Shown here: piece by piece, positions 7,982-17,085 of the stretch
Layout of the letters: each line of letters begins with the position of its first letter
Position numbering within the stretch: the stretch's first letter is position 1
From: DTKY01 sp037440765
Lineage (GTDB): Bacteria > Acidobacteriota > Terriglobia > Bryobacterales > Bryobacteraceae
Direction of reading: 5' to 3'
Assembly: GCA_037440765.1 (NCBI GenBank)
Contig: JBBITL010000070.1
Span: 1 to 22,375, forward strand
DNA: 22,375 nt
Position numbers and translations under genes: made by a program
The notes under the pieces: model-generated
What the model was told of the DNA's origin: nothing
The model's input: the letters and a program-made list of their open reading frames with translations, nothing else
Databases searched by the model: none

Positions 7982-8865
7982 GAACGGCGCTGGCGGCCTG
8001 GGTGGCGGCGCTCGCCTCGGCGGCGTGCGTTTCGGCGCAACTGCCGTCGGTCAAGGTGTACTCAGGCTTCCAGCGCATCGACCCGTTTGGCAACGTCGTC
8101 GCTGCGGACCGCGCGCCAGATCCCGATATCGGGCCGCGCGAGATTCTCTCCCCCGCCATCGGGAGGAATTCGAGCACCGTCTTTCGAGTGGCGGTCACCG
8201 TGCCGCCGGGCAAGGACTTCGCCCTGTACATCGGACAAAATCCGGAAGACTACCTTGGCGTGGCCATGTACCGCGAGATCTACGCCCGCCACGGCGACCA
8301 ATGGATCCCCGACGCCCTGGAACCGGCTGCGCTCCCCATCACAGGCAGGCTCCCCGAGACAGGCCAGCGGATTGCCGGCCAGACCACGGTGACCTTCCTG
8401 ATGGACGTCTCGGTGCCGGCGGGCGCCGAGGTCCAGCGGACGAAACTGGAGCCCGAACTCTACGTGGACGGCCAGTGGATCATCTACCCGATGGAAATCC
8501 GCCTGGTGCAGGCCGTGGTCCCGGAGCACAAGCCGGTGGACGTGCCGCTGGCGCCCGTGACTGAGCCGGTGGACGCCACGGCGCGCGCCGCCGTCCGGTC
8601 GTATCTGTGTGGCGGCGGCAGGGCGGAGCCGGCCGCCCCCGGCGGCAACGTACGCTGGTTCCTGCTGCGCGACGTTTCACAGGACCTGGCGCTGGCCCGC
8701 GTGCGGGAGTCTGCGCCGGGGTCCAGTCTGCTGCCGATCATCACCGGTGCGGGGAATCCGGCGGCTGCGGGGAAGGGGAAGTGGTGTGAATCTCCCCTCT
8801 GGCCTGAGCGCCTCGGCCCCGAGTGGTACCTGCGTATTCGCGACTCCCTTTACCGGGAGCGTTAG
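7978..8865 (+). CDS. Secreted protein of unknown function, coupled to rng
   Basis: I do not recognise a family. The 295-residue product begins with a clear type I signal peptide (MRTALAAWVAALASAACVSA, cleavage near residue 20-21 before QLPS). A mature domain follows with beta-rich stretches such as STVFRVAVTVPPGKDF, TTVTFLMDVSVPAG and YVDGQWIIYPMEIRLVQ. The tail contains two cysteines, one in RSYLCGGG and one in KWCESPLW, that could form a disulfide. The ATG at 7978 forms an ATGA overlap with the rng stop; an in-frame ATG at 7966 would spoil the signal peptide. The C-terminal WPERLGPEWYLRIRDSLY is tryptophan- and arginine-rich. The gene ends facing the minus-strand TPR gene. Function unknown. 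Confidence 0.85.
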   Translation: MRTALAAWVAALASAACVSAQLPSVKVYSGFQRIDPFGNVVAADRAPDPDIGPREILSPAIGRNSSTVFRVAVTVPPGKDFALYIGQNPEDYLGVAMYREIYARHGDQWIPDALEPAALPITGRLPETGQRIAGQTTVTFLMDVSVPAGAEVQRTKLEPELYVDGQWIIYPMEIRLVQAVVPEHKPVDVPLAPVTEPVDATARAAVRSYLCGGGRAEPAAPGGNVRWFLLRDVSQDLALARVRESAPGSSLLPIITGAGNPAAAGKGKWCESPLWPERLGPEWYLRIRDSLYRER

Positions 8866-8879
8866 CAGGCTGCCGGCGG

Positions 8880-8921
8880 GCCGGGAGGCCTGTCGCACCA
8901 GACAGGCGCACCCGCCTGTCC
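8880..8921 (-). repeat. REP-like two-hairpin intergenic element, copy 1
   Basis: Read on the minus strand, it starts GGACAGGCGGG, continues to GCGCCTGTCT, and then has a second GACAG...CCTCC part. GACAGGC and GCCTGTC arms occur as GCCTGTC (8888-8894), GACAGGC (8901-8907) and GCCTGTC (8914-8920), so two alternative 7-bp hairpins can form. It sits between the convergent secreted-protein and TPR genes, where it may also help end transcription from both sides. A related copy lies at 20611-20654 on the other strand. Confidence 0.65.
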
Positions 8922-8932
8922 TTCGCAAGTTG

Positions 8933-10183
8933 CTAACGCTGCGCGGCCTTGGCGGCGGCCGACTCGATGGCTTCCAGGCGCTTCTTCACCACCGCCGCGT
9001 CTCCGGCGGCAGGGGCCAGCTTGAGGTAAGTCCGCAGGTATCCGGCGGCGTCAGTCAACTCGCCCTTGGTGGCGAGAATCACGCCCAGAATGTGGTTAAC
9101 CCCTGGAAAATGGTTCTGCTTGTCCAGTCTGAGCGCCTCGCGGGCGCTCTTCTCGGCTTCTTGCACGTGCCGCAGGTTGAACTGGGCCACGGAGTCATAG
9201 TAATAGATCCCGGGGTAGTTGTAGGGATCCAGCCGGAGGACCTTCGAGGTTGCGTCCGCCAGTTGACTCCAGTCGCCGGCCCTGGCGGCCATGCTAGCCA
9301 GTTGGAGGTACGGCTTGACGAACTTGCCGTCGGCGTCGAGCGATTGGGCGTAAGCCTTCCTCGCGCCCTCCGCATCGCCCAGCCTCTCCCTGATGAAGCC
9401 AAGCTCGTACCAGGCAGCGGCGTAACTGGGATACTGTTTCACGGCAGTTTCGAACTGCTTGCCGGCGTTGGCCCACTTCTCCTTCTTCTTCTCCTCCAGC
9501 CCTTTCTCGTAAGCCCGCCTGGCATTGCTGGGCGCCGCCAAGCTGGTGGCGCTGATGGTGGTCCCCTCCACGTTGCCGTACCGTCGCAGCACGATCGTTC
9601 CGACTTCCGGGTTGTCAAGGAAGCGGCGCCCAATCAGGGGCAGCACGTCGGAGACGTAGCCCGCCAGCGACGCGCGCAGATCGCAGGCCGACAGGTCGCG
9701 TTCGCTAACGCCCGTGCTTGAGCCCAAGCCGCCCGTTGAACCGGTCCTGCCGAAGCCGGCATCGCCTCTCCAACTGGCATCCGGCACAAACTGGGAGCCC
9801 TGGCCGAGCTGGAAACTGAACCGTCCCTTGGTATCCGTGTAACCCTCCGGGCGGACCTGGCCGCCGCAGACGCGCTCTATGACTGCGGCTTCCGGCGGCG
9901 GCGTGCCGTCCTCCAAAACCACTCTGCCCGACAGGAATATCGGACGCTGGATCTCCGGGAGCCGGTCCTGCGGCCTCTCGGCCGGTGTGGGAGTAGTGGG
10001 GATGGTTGGCCGGGTCGGAGTCGGGGTTGGAGTTGGTGTTGGAGTCGGGGCGGTGGGAGCGGTCGGCGCCGCTCCTCCACCCCCGGCGGGAGGCGTCGGA
10101 TCCCCCTGTTGGCCGCCGGCCGGCGCCGTCAGCAGACACACGACAACCAGGCACGAGATTGCTACACTCACTGTATTCCGCAC
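8933..10183 (-). CDS. Secreted protein with carboxypeptidase-regulatory-like domain and TPR repeats
   Basis: Exported 416-residue protein, probably mediating protein interactions outside the cytoplasm; substrate unknown. Residues 1-24 form a signal peptide. Residues 38-68 form a Pro-Thr repeat linker. Residues about 83-200 resemble a carboxypeptidase regulatory-like / transthyretin-like beta fold (IFLSGRVVLEDGTPPPEAAV, YTDTKGRFSFQLG, ending VGTIVLRR). Residues about 220-400 contain about four to five TPR-type helical pairs (AAWYELGFIRERLGDAEGARKAYAQSL as an example region). This architecture is frequent in Acidobacteriota. The start is a GTG at 10183 behind a GGGAGAGGGGG purine run that lies in a hairpin (10185-10199). 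It is divergent from the lipoprotein gene. Confidence 0.88.
   Translation of the reverse strand: MRNTVSVAISCLVVVCLLTAPAGGQQGDPTPPAGGGGAAPTAPTAPTPTPTPTPTPTRPTIPTTPTPAERPQDRLPEIQRPIFLSGRVVLEDGTPPPEAAVIERVCGGQVRPEGYTDTKGRFSFQLGQGSQFVPDASWRGDAGFGRTGSTGGLGSSTGVSERDLSACDLRASLAGYVSDVLPLIGRRFLDNPEVGTIVLRRYGNVEGTTISATSLAAPSNARRAYEKGLEEKKKEKWANAGKQFETAVKQYPSYAAAWYELGFIRERLGDAEGARKAYAQSLDADGKFVKPYLQLASMAARAGDWSQLADATSKVLRLDPYNYPGIYYYDSVAQFNLRHVQEAEKSAREALRLDKQNHFPGVNHILGVILATKGELTDAAGYLRTYLKLAPAAGDAAVVKKRLEAIESAAAKAAQR
10011..10055 (-). repeat. Hexanucleotide-like tandem repeat encoding Pro-Thr linker
   Basis: On the plus strand this is a run of six-base units of the GGNGTN type (GGAGTC, GGGGTT, GGAGTT, GGTGTT, GGAGTC). 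On the minus strand it encodes alternating Pro-Thr. The units are imperfect but close enough to expand or contract by slippage, always in frame. The linker length in this TPR protein may therefore vary between strains. Confidence 0.7.
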
Positions 10184-10184
10184 A

Positions 10185-10199
10185 GAGAGGCCCCCTCTC
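10185..10199 (-). promoter_or_regulatory. Hairpin covering the ribosome binding site of the TPR gene
   Basis: On the minus strand GAGAGG, loop GGG and CCTCTC form a perfect 6-bp stem ending one base before the GTG start at 10183. The purine-rich ribosome binding site lies within the stem, so folding would restrain translation. Whether this is regulatory is inference. Confidence 0.4.
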
Positions 10200-10275
10200 C
10201 CGAATCTAGGTTGCTCCTAAGCATAGCACGGGACGCCCTGCCCGCACACGCTGTCCACAGTGGTAGGATGAAGGC

Positions 10276-10905
10276 ATGCAGATGCTACGACTAGCGGTTT
10301 GCTCTGCGCTTGTGCCCCTCCTGTTCCTGGCGGGTTGTGGCGGCACGCCGCAGCCGCCGGCCGAGAAGCAGGCCGAAGCCGTCAAGCCTCCGGAGCCGGT
10401 AAGCGGCCTTACGGGGTTGTACCAGATGTACGGAATGGCCCGCCAGTGGGCGCCGGATGTTCAGGTGCTGCGCGTGCGGAGCATCCGCCTGTCGGAGGTC
10501 GAGTCCAAGGGCGGCAAGTCGGGCGCCTGGGAGGCGACGTTCATCTCACAAAGCCTCTCGGCCGCGCGGATGTACACCTACTCTGTGGTGGAGGCCCAGG
10601 GGAACCTGCATAAGGGTGTGTTCGGCTTGCAGCCGGAGAGCTACTCGGGTCCGCGGGGCCAGGAGCGCCCTTTCCCGATCGGCGTCGTCCAGACCGACAC
10701 CGACAAAGCATACGAAATCGCCATGAAGAAGGGCGACTACTACGCCAAAGAACATCCCAACACTCCGATCTCCTTCCTGCTGGATTTGACCGGGCAGCAC
10801 ACTGACCCGACGTGGCGCGTGGTGTGGGGCGATTCGGTGGCCACCAGCGGCTTCTCCATCCTGATCAACTCGGCCACCGGCGAGTTCGCCCAGGCCCTTC
10901 GCTAG
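10276..10905 (+). CDS. Putative lipoprotein, unknown function
   Basis: Predicted lipoprotein of 209 residues. A hydrophobic signal segment ends in the lipobox Leu18-Ala-Gly-Cys21, followed by Gly-Gly and a Pro/Glu/Lys-rich spacer to about residue 42. The mature domain (about 45-209) has no motif I can name with confidence. The end, VVWGDSVATSGFSILINSATGEFAQ, resembles the two-strand finish of PepSY-like folds, a weak resemblance only. The ATG at 10276 has AGGATGAAGG just upstream. Divergent from the TPR gene across about 90 bases. Its TAG stop overlaps the hspR stop on the other strand by four bases (CTAG, 10902-10905), so the two genes are strictly tail to tail with no room for a terminator. 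Confidence 0.85.
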   Translation: MQMLRLAVCSALVPLLFLAGCGGTPQPPAEKQAEAVKPPEPVSGLTGLYQMYGMARQWAPDVQVLRVRSIRLSEVESKGGKSGAWEATFISQSLSAARMYTYSVVEAQGNLHKGVFGLQPESYSGPRGQERPFPIGVVQTDTDKAYEIAMKKGDYYAKEHPNTPISFLLDLTGQHTDPTWRVVWGDSVATSGFSILINSATGEFAQALR

Positions 10906-11315
10906 CTCCTGCCGGTCTTCCTGCGGGCAGGCTTCTGATCGGCAACCGGCGACAACCTCACCACCGGGACAAGCGAGGTTTCGGCCCGATGCTGCTGCTG
11001 CCGCAGGCGCAGCGCCATTTCCTGGTTGAGGGATTCGACGAACTCCTGGATCTGGCACTGCATGGCCGACATCTTCTCGCGCATGTTCAGGATGATTTCG
11101 ACGCCCGCCAGGTTCACCCCCAGTTCGCGGGTCAACTGGAGAATGACCTCCAGGCGGTCAAGGTCCTCGTCCGTGTACAGGCGGGTATTCCCGTCGCTGC
11201 GGGACGGCTTCAGCAGGCCTTCCCGCTCGTACAGCCTGAGGGTCTGCGGATGGACCTGGTAGCGCTCGGCCACGGCTGAGATCATGTAGGCGGCTTTGGA
11301 CCTGGGTCTTGCCAT
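10902..11315 (-). CDS. hspR: MerR-family heat-shock repressor HspR
   Basis: Transcriptional repressor that in actinobacteria binds HAIR inverted repeats ahead of dnaK, with DnaK as co-repressor. The 137-residue protein has an N-terminal MerR winged helix-turn-helix at about residues 10-75 (YMISAVAERYQVHPQTLRLYEREGL... then NTRLYTDEDLDRL), a coiled coil at about 74-110 (EIILNMREKMSAMQCQIQEF), and a basic tail (KPARRKTGRS). The ATG at 11315 is three bases after the dnaJ stop, so it is the third gene of a dnaK-dnaJ-hspR operon. That position and a HAIR-like site before dnaK support HspR over other MerR regulators. No metal-binding cysteine pattern is seen. Confidence 0.9.
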   Translation of the reverse strand: MARPRSKAAYMISAVAERYQVHPQTLRLYEREGLLKPSRSDGNTRLYTDEDLDRLEVILQLTRELGVNLAGVEIILNMREKMSAMQCQIQEFVESLNQEMALRLRQQQHRAETSLVPVVRLSPVADQKPARRKTGRS

Positions 11316-11318
11316 GCG

Positions 11319-12482
11319 TCACACTTTCTCCCAGATGCCGGCGCGCGGGTCTTCGCTGTTGAGCGAAGCCAGTTCCCGCAGCAGTTCCTTGGTCCGCTCG
11401 TCGCGGACACGGGGCGCTTCCACCGCCACTTCCACGATCTGGTCGCCGCGGGTGCCCTTGCGCGAGTTCATGACGCCCCTCTCCCGGAGCCGGAACTTCT
11501 GGCCGTTGTGCGTGCCCATGGGGATCTTCAGCAGCGCGCGGCCGTCGATGGTCGGCACTTCAATCTTGGCGCCCAGCCCGGCCTCGGTGACCGTGACGGG
11601 CACGCGGATCTGTATGTCGTCACCCTCGCGCTGGAAGAAGGGATGCGGCTCCACACGTACGCTGATGTAGAGGTCGCCCGGGGGCGCGCCAAGAGTTCCG
11701 GCGTTGCCCTTGCCCGGCACTCGGAGCCGGGCCCCGCTTTGCACGCCCGCCGGAATCCTGACTTCCACGGTCTCCGCCCGCGAGATCCGGCCCTCTCCGC
11801 GGCAGCGCTGGCACTGGTCCTTGACGCGCCCCTGCCCGCCGCAACGCGGGCAGGTCAGGCTGAAGCGCATGGCGCCGGCCGCCTGCGTGACGTTGCCGCT
11901 GCCCTGGCACTCCGGACAGGCCGCCGACCGGCCGCCTTGCCGGCCCGACCCCCCGCAACCGCCGCAGCTTTCAAAGTGGTTGACGACCAGGGGCACCTGG
12001 GAGCCTCGAATGGCCTGCCAGAAGTCTATGCTGGCGGCATACTCCAGGTCCGCGCCCTTCTCCGGCCGTAGGGCTTGCTCCGTCCGCTGCCCTCCGAAAA
12101 ACTGGCTGAAGATGTCGCGGAAGCCGCCCGCCGCGCCTCCCGCCGCCGAGCGGCCGGCTCCGGCGCCCGCCGCCTGCGTGAAGAAATCCGAGAAATCGAA
12201 GCCCCCGAAGCCCATCCCCGAGCCGGGTTGGGGGCCCTCGGCCCCCGGCGGGAAGCCCGTGGGGGAGTAGAAGCCGTGCTGATCGTACATCTGCTTCTTC
12301 TTGGCGTCGCTCAGAACGTCGTAGGCTTCCTGCACCTTCTTGAAGCGTTCTTCCGCGGACTTATCGCCCGGGTTGACGTCGGGATGGTACTTGCGGGCCA
12401 GACGCCGGTAGGCCTTGCGGATCTCCTCGGCCCTGGCTTTCCGGGGAACCCCCAGCGTCTGGTAGTAGTCCGGATTCGGCAT
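11319..12482 (-). CDS. dnaJ: Chaperone protein DnaJ (Hsp40)
   Basis: J-domain co-chaperone that delivers substrates to DnaK and stimulates its ATPase. The 387-residue protein has the J domain at 5-70 with His33-Pro-Asp35, a Gly/Phe-rich region at about 71-130 (shorter and more Ala/Gly-rich than in E. coli), and a zinc region with all four repeats: CGGCGGSG (173-180), CPECQGSG (189-196), CPRCGGQG (211-218) and CQRCRGEG (224-231). The C-terminal substrate-binding domains follow to about residue 370. Since the zinc region is complete this is type I DnaJ, not CbpA. The ATG at 12482 is 13 bases after the dnaK stop and has only a weak ribosome binding site, so translation is probably coupled. Confidence 0.96.
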   Translation of the reverse strand: MPNPDYYQTLGVPRKARAEEIRKAYRRLARKYHPDVNPGDKSAEERFKKVQEAYDVLSDAKKKQMYDQHGFYSPTGFPPGAEGPQPGSGMGFGGFDFSDFFTQAAGAGAGRSAAGGAAGGFRDIFSQFFGGQRTEQALRPEKGADLEYAASIDFWQAIRGSQVPLVVNHFESCGGCGGSGRQGGRSAACPECQGSGNVTQAAGAMRFSLTCPRCGGQGRVKDQCQRCRGEGRISRAETVEVRIPAGVQSGARLRVPGKGNAGTLGAPPGDLYISVRVEPHPFFQREGDDIQIRVPVTVTEAGLGAKIEVPTIDGRALLKIPMGTHNGQKFRLRERGVMNSRKGTRGDQIVEVAVEAPRVRDERTKELLRELASLNSEDPRAGIWEKV

Positions 12483-12495
12483 CGGTCGCGGTCAG

Positions 12496-14415
<1,920 letters not shown>

Positions 14416-14467
14416 GACTTTGACAACCTCCTTAATCAGTGCGTCACTATAGATTTAGCACACTACC

Positions 14468-14496
14468 ATTATCAAAGCTTAGTGAGGCATTGTCAA
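14468..14496 (-). promoter_or_regulatory. Sigma-70-type promoter of dnaK-dnaJ-hspR
   Basis: On the minus strand a perfect -35 TTGACA (14496-14491) is separated by 17 bases from a -10 GATAAT (14473-14468), one base from consensus. The predicted transcript starts near 14461 and gives a leader of about 46 bases before the dnaK ATG. There is no CIRCE element, so control is likely of the HspR type. Confidence 0.8.
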
Positions 14497-14497
14497 G
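14477..14497 (-). promoter_or_regulatory. HAIR-like HspR operator
   Basis: The HAIR consensus is CTTGAGT-N7-ACTCAAG. The minus strand reads CTTGACA, seven bases (ATGCCTC), then ACTAAGC. The left half matches 5 of 7 and the right half 5 of 7 (ACT and AG in place), with exact N7 spacing. It overlaps the -35 box, where a repressor would block RNA polymerase. The presence of hspR at the end of this operon makes this the natural operator. Confidence 0.65.
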
Positions 14498-14502
14498 TCT
14501 TT

Positions 14503-15378
14503 TCACGCCTTGGGGTGCGCCTTGTCGTAGACCCGCATCAGGTCTTCGAGCGAAACCTTTGTGTACCGCTGCGTTGTGGAAAGCCGGGCATGGCCCAGAA
14601 GCTCTTGAATCGAACGGAGATCCGCACCGTCGCTCAGCAGGTGGGTGGCATAGGCGTGCCGGAAGCTGTGGGGGTGGACCGAGGAATCACCGGTCAGCAG
14701 CGTGGCGTAGAACTTGACGATGTTCCGGACCGAACGGTCCGTCAGACGGCCGCCTCTGTGGTTCAGGAAGACCGCCGTTTCGCTCCCGGCAGGCTTTCTG
14801 GCGTTAAGGTAGCTCTCCAGTGCGGCAGCCGCCTTGGACGGGATGGGCGCCTGCCTCTGCTTTCGTCCCTTGCCCCGGACGCGCAGCCAGCGTTCGCCGA
14901 GGTCGATGTCCTCCAGGTTGAGGCCCGCCAGCTCACTGACCCGCAAGCCGCAGCCGTAGAGAAGCTCAAGAATGGCGACGTCGCGGGCCACCTGCGGGCG
15001 CTCCTGACGCCCGGGAGCGGCATCAAGCAGGTTGTTGGCCTGCTCGGCCGTCATCACGCGAGGGATCTTCGCATGGGCCTTGGGGGCGCCTAGCAGCCGG
15101 GCGGTCCTGGCCGGGGCCAGGCCTTGGCTGGCGAGGAAGCGCAGAAAGGAGCGCAGCGCGGCTACCTTGCGGCGCATCGATGCCGGATCCAGGCGCCGGC
15201 CGTACAGGTCCGCCAGCCAGCCCCGCATCAGGAGCAGATCGATTTCGACGGCGCCCCTGGGCAGGTAGTCGAGGAACTGGCGAAGGTCGGAGGCATAGGC
15301 GCGCAGCGTATTCTCGCTGACGTTCTGGCGGCGGCGGCTGGCCAGGAATGCCTCGACCTGCGGCTCCAGATCAAGCAT
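14503..15378 (-). CDS. xerC: Tyrosine site-specific recombinase XerC
   Basis: Recombinase that resolves chromosome dimers at dif sites, normally with a partner Xer protein and FtsK. The 291-residue protein has an N-terminal SAM-like core-binding domain (about 5-90) and a catalytic domain with the full active-site set: Arg146 (CGLRVSEL), Lys170 (GKGRK), His237-x-x-Arg240 (HSFRH), His263 (LLGHARL) and nucleophile Tyr272 (TQRYT). The ATG at 15378 overlaps the end of trmFO by eight bases. A trmFO-xerC pair is also seen in Firmicutes (gid-codV), which favours XerC over XerD. No phage or integron genes are nearby. Confidence 0.93.
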   Translation of the reverse strand: MLDLEPQVEAFLASRRRQNVSENTLRAYASDLRQFLDYLPRGAVEIDLLLMRGWLADLYGRRLDPASMRRKVAALRSFLRFLASQGLAPARTARLLGAPKAHAKIPRVMTAEQANNLLDAAPGRQERPQVARDVAILELLYGCGLRVSELAGLNLEDIDLGERWLRVRGKGRKQRQAPIPSKAAAALESYLNARKPAGSETAVFLNHRGGRLTDRSVRNIVKFYATLLTGDSSVHPHSFRHAYATHLLSDGADLRSIQELLGHARLSTTQRYTKVSLEDLMRVYDKAHPKA

Positions 15379-16681
15379 GGGTCGCCAGGTGCTCCTCGAG
15401 CGCTTCCAGAGCGCGCCGGCACTGTGCCGCGCGCCGCGCGCGTTTGTCGCGGCCTTCGAGCGGAGGAAGCAGGTCGAAGGTCATGTTGGCCGGCTGGTAG
15501 CCGGCCGGGCTGGCGCCCGAGACATAGGCGCTGAGCGACCCCAGGGCCGTCGGCCGCGGCAGTGGCCTTGGCTCGCGCCCGGCGGCGCGCGCCGCTGCGT
15601 GACGGCCGGCCATGAGGCCGGTGGCTATGGCCTCCACGTAGCCCTCCACGCCTGAAATCTGGCCGGCGAAAAAGATCCCCGCCTCCTGCTTCAGCTCCAG
15701 TGTGGATGATAGCAGCGCCGGCGAGTTGACGTAAGTATTGCGGTGGATCTGGCCGAGGCGGAGAAACTCGGCGTTCTCGAGACCCGGGATCAAACGCAGA
15801 ATCCGCTCCTGTTCCGCGTAGCGCAGGGAATTCTGGAAGCCCACCAGGTTGTAGCTCGCGGCCCTGAGGTCCTCCTGGCGGAGCTGCACCACGGCCCAGG
15901 GGCGGCGGCCCGTTCTCGGGTCGGTGAGGCCCATGGGCTTCATGGGACCGAAGCGCAGTGTGTCGGGTCCCCGGCGAGCCAGTTCCTCGATAGGGAGGCA
16001 AGCCTCGAAGTAGGGAACGTCATCGGGGATGTGGGGCTGGTGGCGCCGGGCCTCCAGAAGTGCCTCCACGAAGCGGCCGTATTGGTCTCTATCGAGCGGG
16101 CAGTTGAGGTAGTCGCCGCTTGCGTCGAGAGACTTGCCGTAGCGCGAGGCGCGAAAGGCCACCGACATGTCGATGGACTCGGCGTCCACGATGGGGCTGA
16201 TGCTGTCGTAGAAAAACAGCCGTTCAGCGCCGGTGCGCCGGGCGATGTCAACGGCCAGAGCGTCGCTGGTGAGGGGGCCGGTGGCGACGATGGTAATGCC
16301 GCTGTCAGGCAGTGCGGCGGCCTCCCTCCGCCGGACCTCGATGGAAGCGTGCTCTTCGATCGCGCCTGTGACGGCCGCAGCGAACCTGTCCCGGTCCACG
16401 GTGAGCGCGTGACCTCCCGGCACCCTGGCCTGGGCGGCGGCATCGAGCAGGAGGCTGCCAAGCCGCCGCAGCTCCTGCTTGAGCAGCCACGGCGCGGTGA
16501 ACTCCTGTTCGCTCTTAAGCGAGTTGCTGCAAACCAGCTCGGCCAGAAGGCCGGTCTTGTGCGCGGCCGTGGCGCGGGCCGGCCGCATCTCGTAAAGGAC
16601 CACCCGGCCACCCGCCTGTGCGATCTGCCAGGCGGCCTCCGTTCCCGCCAGCCCGCCTCCGAGGACGTGTATCACTTCCAC
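15371..16681 (-). CDS. trmFO: Folate-dependent tRNA m5U54 methyltransferase TrmFO
   Basis: FAD enzyme that methylates U54 in the tRNA T-loop using methylenetetrahydrofolate. It has 436 residues, normal for the family. The N-terminal dinucleotide-binding motif is Gly8-Gly-Gly10-x-x-Gly13, followed by an acidic/basic strand end (LYEMRP). Cys51 sits in LVCSNSLKSEQ and Cys228 in YFEACLPIE, the two conserved TrmFO cysteines. Late motifs include PMGLTDPRTGRRPWAVVQLRQ and GQISGVEGYVEA, the latter near the FAD site. The start is a GTG at 16681, ten bases after the upstream small membrane gene. It overlaps xerC by eight bases, suggesting one operon. Confidence 0.95.
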   Translation of the reverse strand: MEVIHVLGGGLAGTEAAWQIAQAGGRVVLYEMRPARATAAHKTGLLAELVCSNSLKSEQEFTAPWLLKQELRRLGSLLLDAAAQARVPGGHALTVDRDRFAAAVTGAIEEHASIEVRRREAAALPDSGITIVATGPLTSDALAVDIARRTGAERLFFYDSISPIVDAESIDMSVAFRASRYGKSLDASGDYLNCPLDRDQYGRFVEALLEARRHQPHIPDDVPYFEACLPIEELARRGPDTLRFGPMKPMGLTDPRTGRRPWAVVQLRQEDLRAASYNLVGFQNSLRYAEQERILRLIPGLENAEFLRLGQIHRNTYVNSPALLSSTLELKQEAGIFFAGQISGVEGYVEAIATGLMAGRHAAARAAGREPRPLPRPTALGSLSAYVSGASPAGYQPANMTFDLLPPLEGRDKRARRAAQCRRALEALEEHLATHA

Positions 16682-16691
16682 ACAGACTCGT

Positions 16692-16955
16692 TCAGGAGCG
16701 GGCGATCTTGCGGGCCCTGAGGAAGGAGTGAATGCCGAAGGCGGCCATCACGGCGATGAAGATCGCCGACACCACCAGGGGAAACAGCCCTTCCCCGGTC
16801 TCGCTAAACTGGCGGTATCCCCGGTATGTTCGAGGGATGGGCACCACGGCCAGGCACAGGAACACGAATCCGATCATCTCGTTCCACAGCGCGCGTATGG
16901 GCTTGATGATCTGCGGCAGGATGTGCCGTACAAACTCCCGGCCGACTCGCGACAT
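16692..16955 (-). CDS. Small two-helix membrane protein, unknown function
   Basis: An 87-residue protein with two hydrophobic segments at about residues 26-41 and 58-77, a basic N-terminal arm (MSRVGREFVRHILPQIIKPIR) and a short basic C-terminus (RARKIARS). The loop between the helices holds RTYRGYRQFSETGEGLFP. By the positive-inside rule both ends are probably cytoplasmic. The ATG at 16955 is preceded by AGGAGG about 10 bases upstream. It is ten bases before trmFO on the same strand and may be its first operon gene. I recognise no family. Confidence 0.75.
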   Translation of the reverse strand: MSRVGREFVRHILPQIIKPIRALWNEMIGFVFLCLAVVPIPRTYRGYRQFSETGEGLFPLVVSAIFIAVMAAFGIHSFLRARKIARS

Positions 16956-17085
16956 GAGGCTCCCGCCTCCTATCCTAACAAACGCCGCCTGCCCGGCCGA
17001 TAAGTTGGATGGGAGCGGGGCGGCCGCCTCTGTATAGCCACGGGGACGTCCTGATGAACAATGCTATCCTGAGAAGGGGCCCGCT

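Noticed and set aside
8609..9721. 370-codon plus-strand frame running from the secreted protein into the TPR gene
   Set aside because: It overlaps two supported genes in the wrong frame or strand and crosses the REP-like element.
11809..11825. TGGCAC followed by CTTGAC, resembling a sigma-54 promoter
   Set aside because: It is inside dnaJ, antisense to it, and the spacing and -12 element do not fit TGGCAC-N5-TTGCW.
14503..15378. Tyrosine recombinase as sign of an integrated element
   Set aside because: Neighbours are housekeeping genes, the trmFO-xerC pairing is known, and no attachment-site repeats, tRNA or phage genes are seen.
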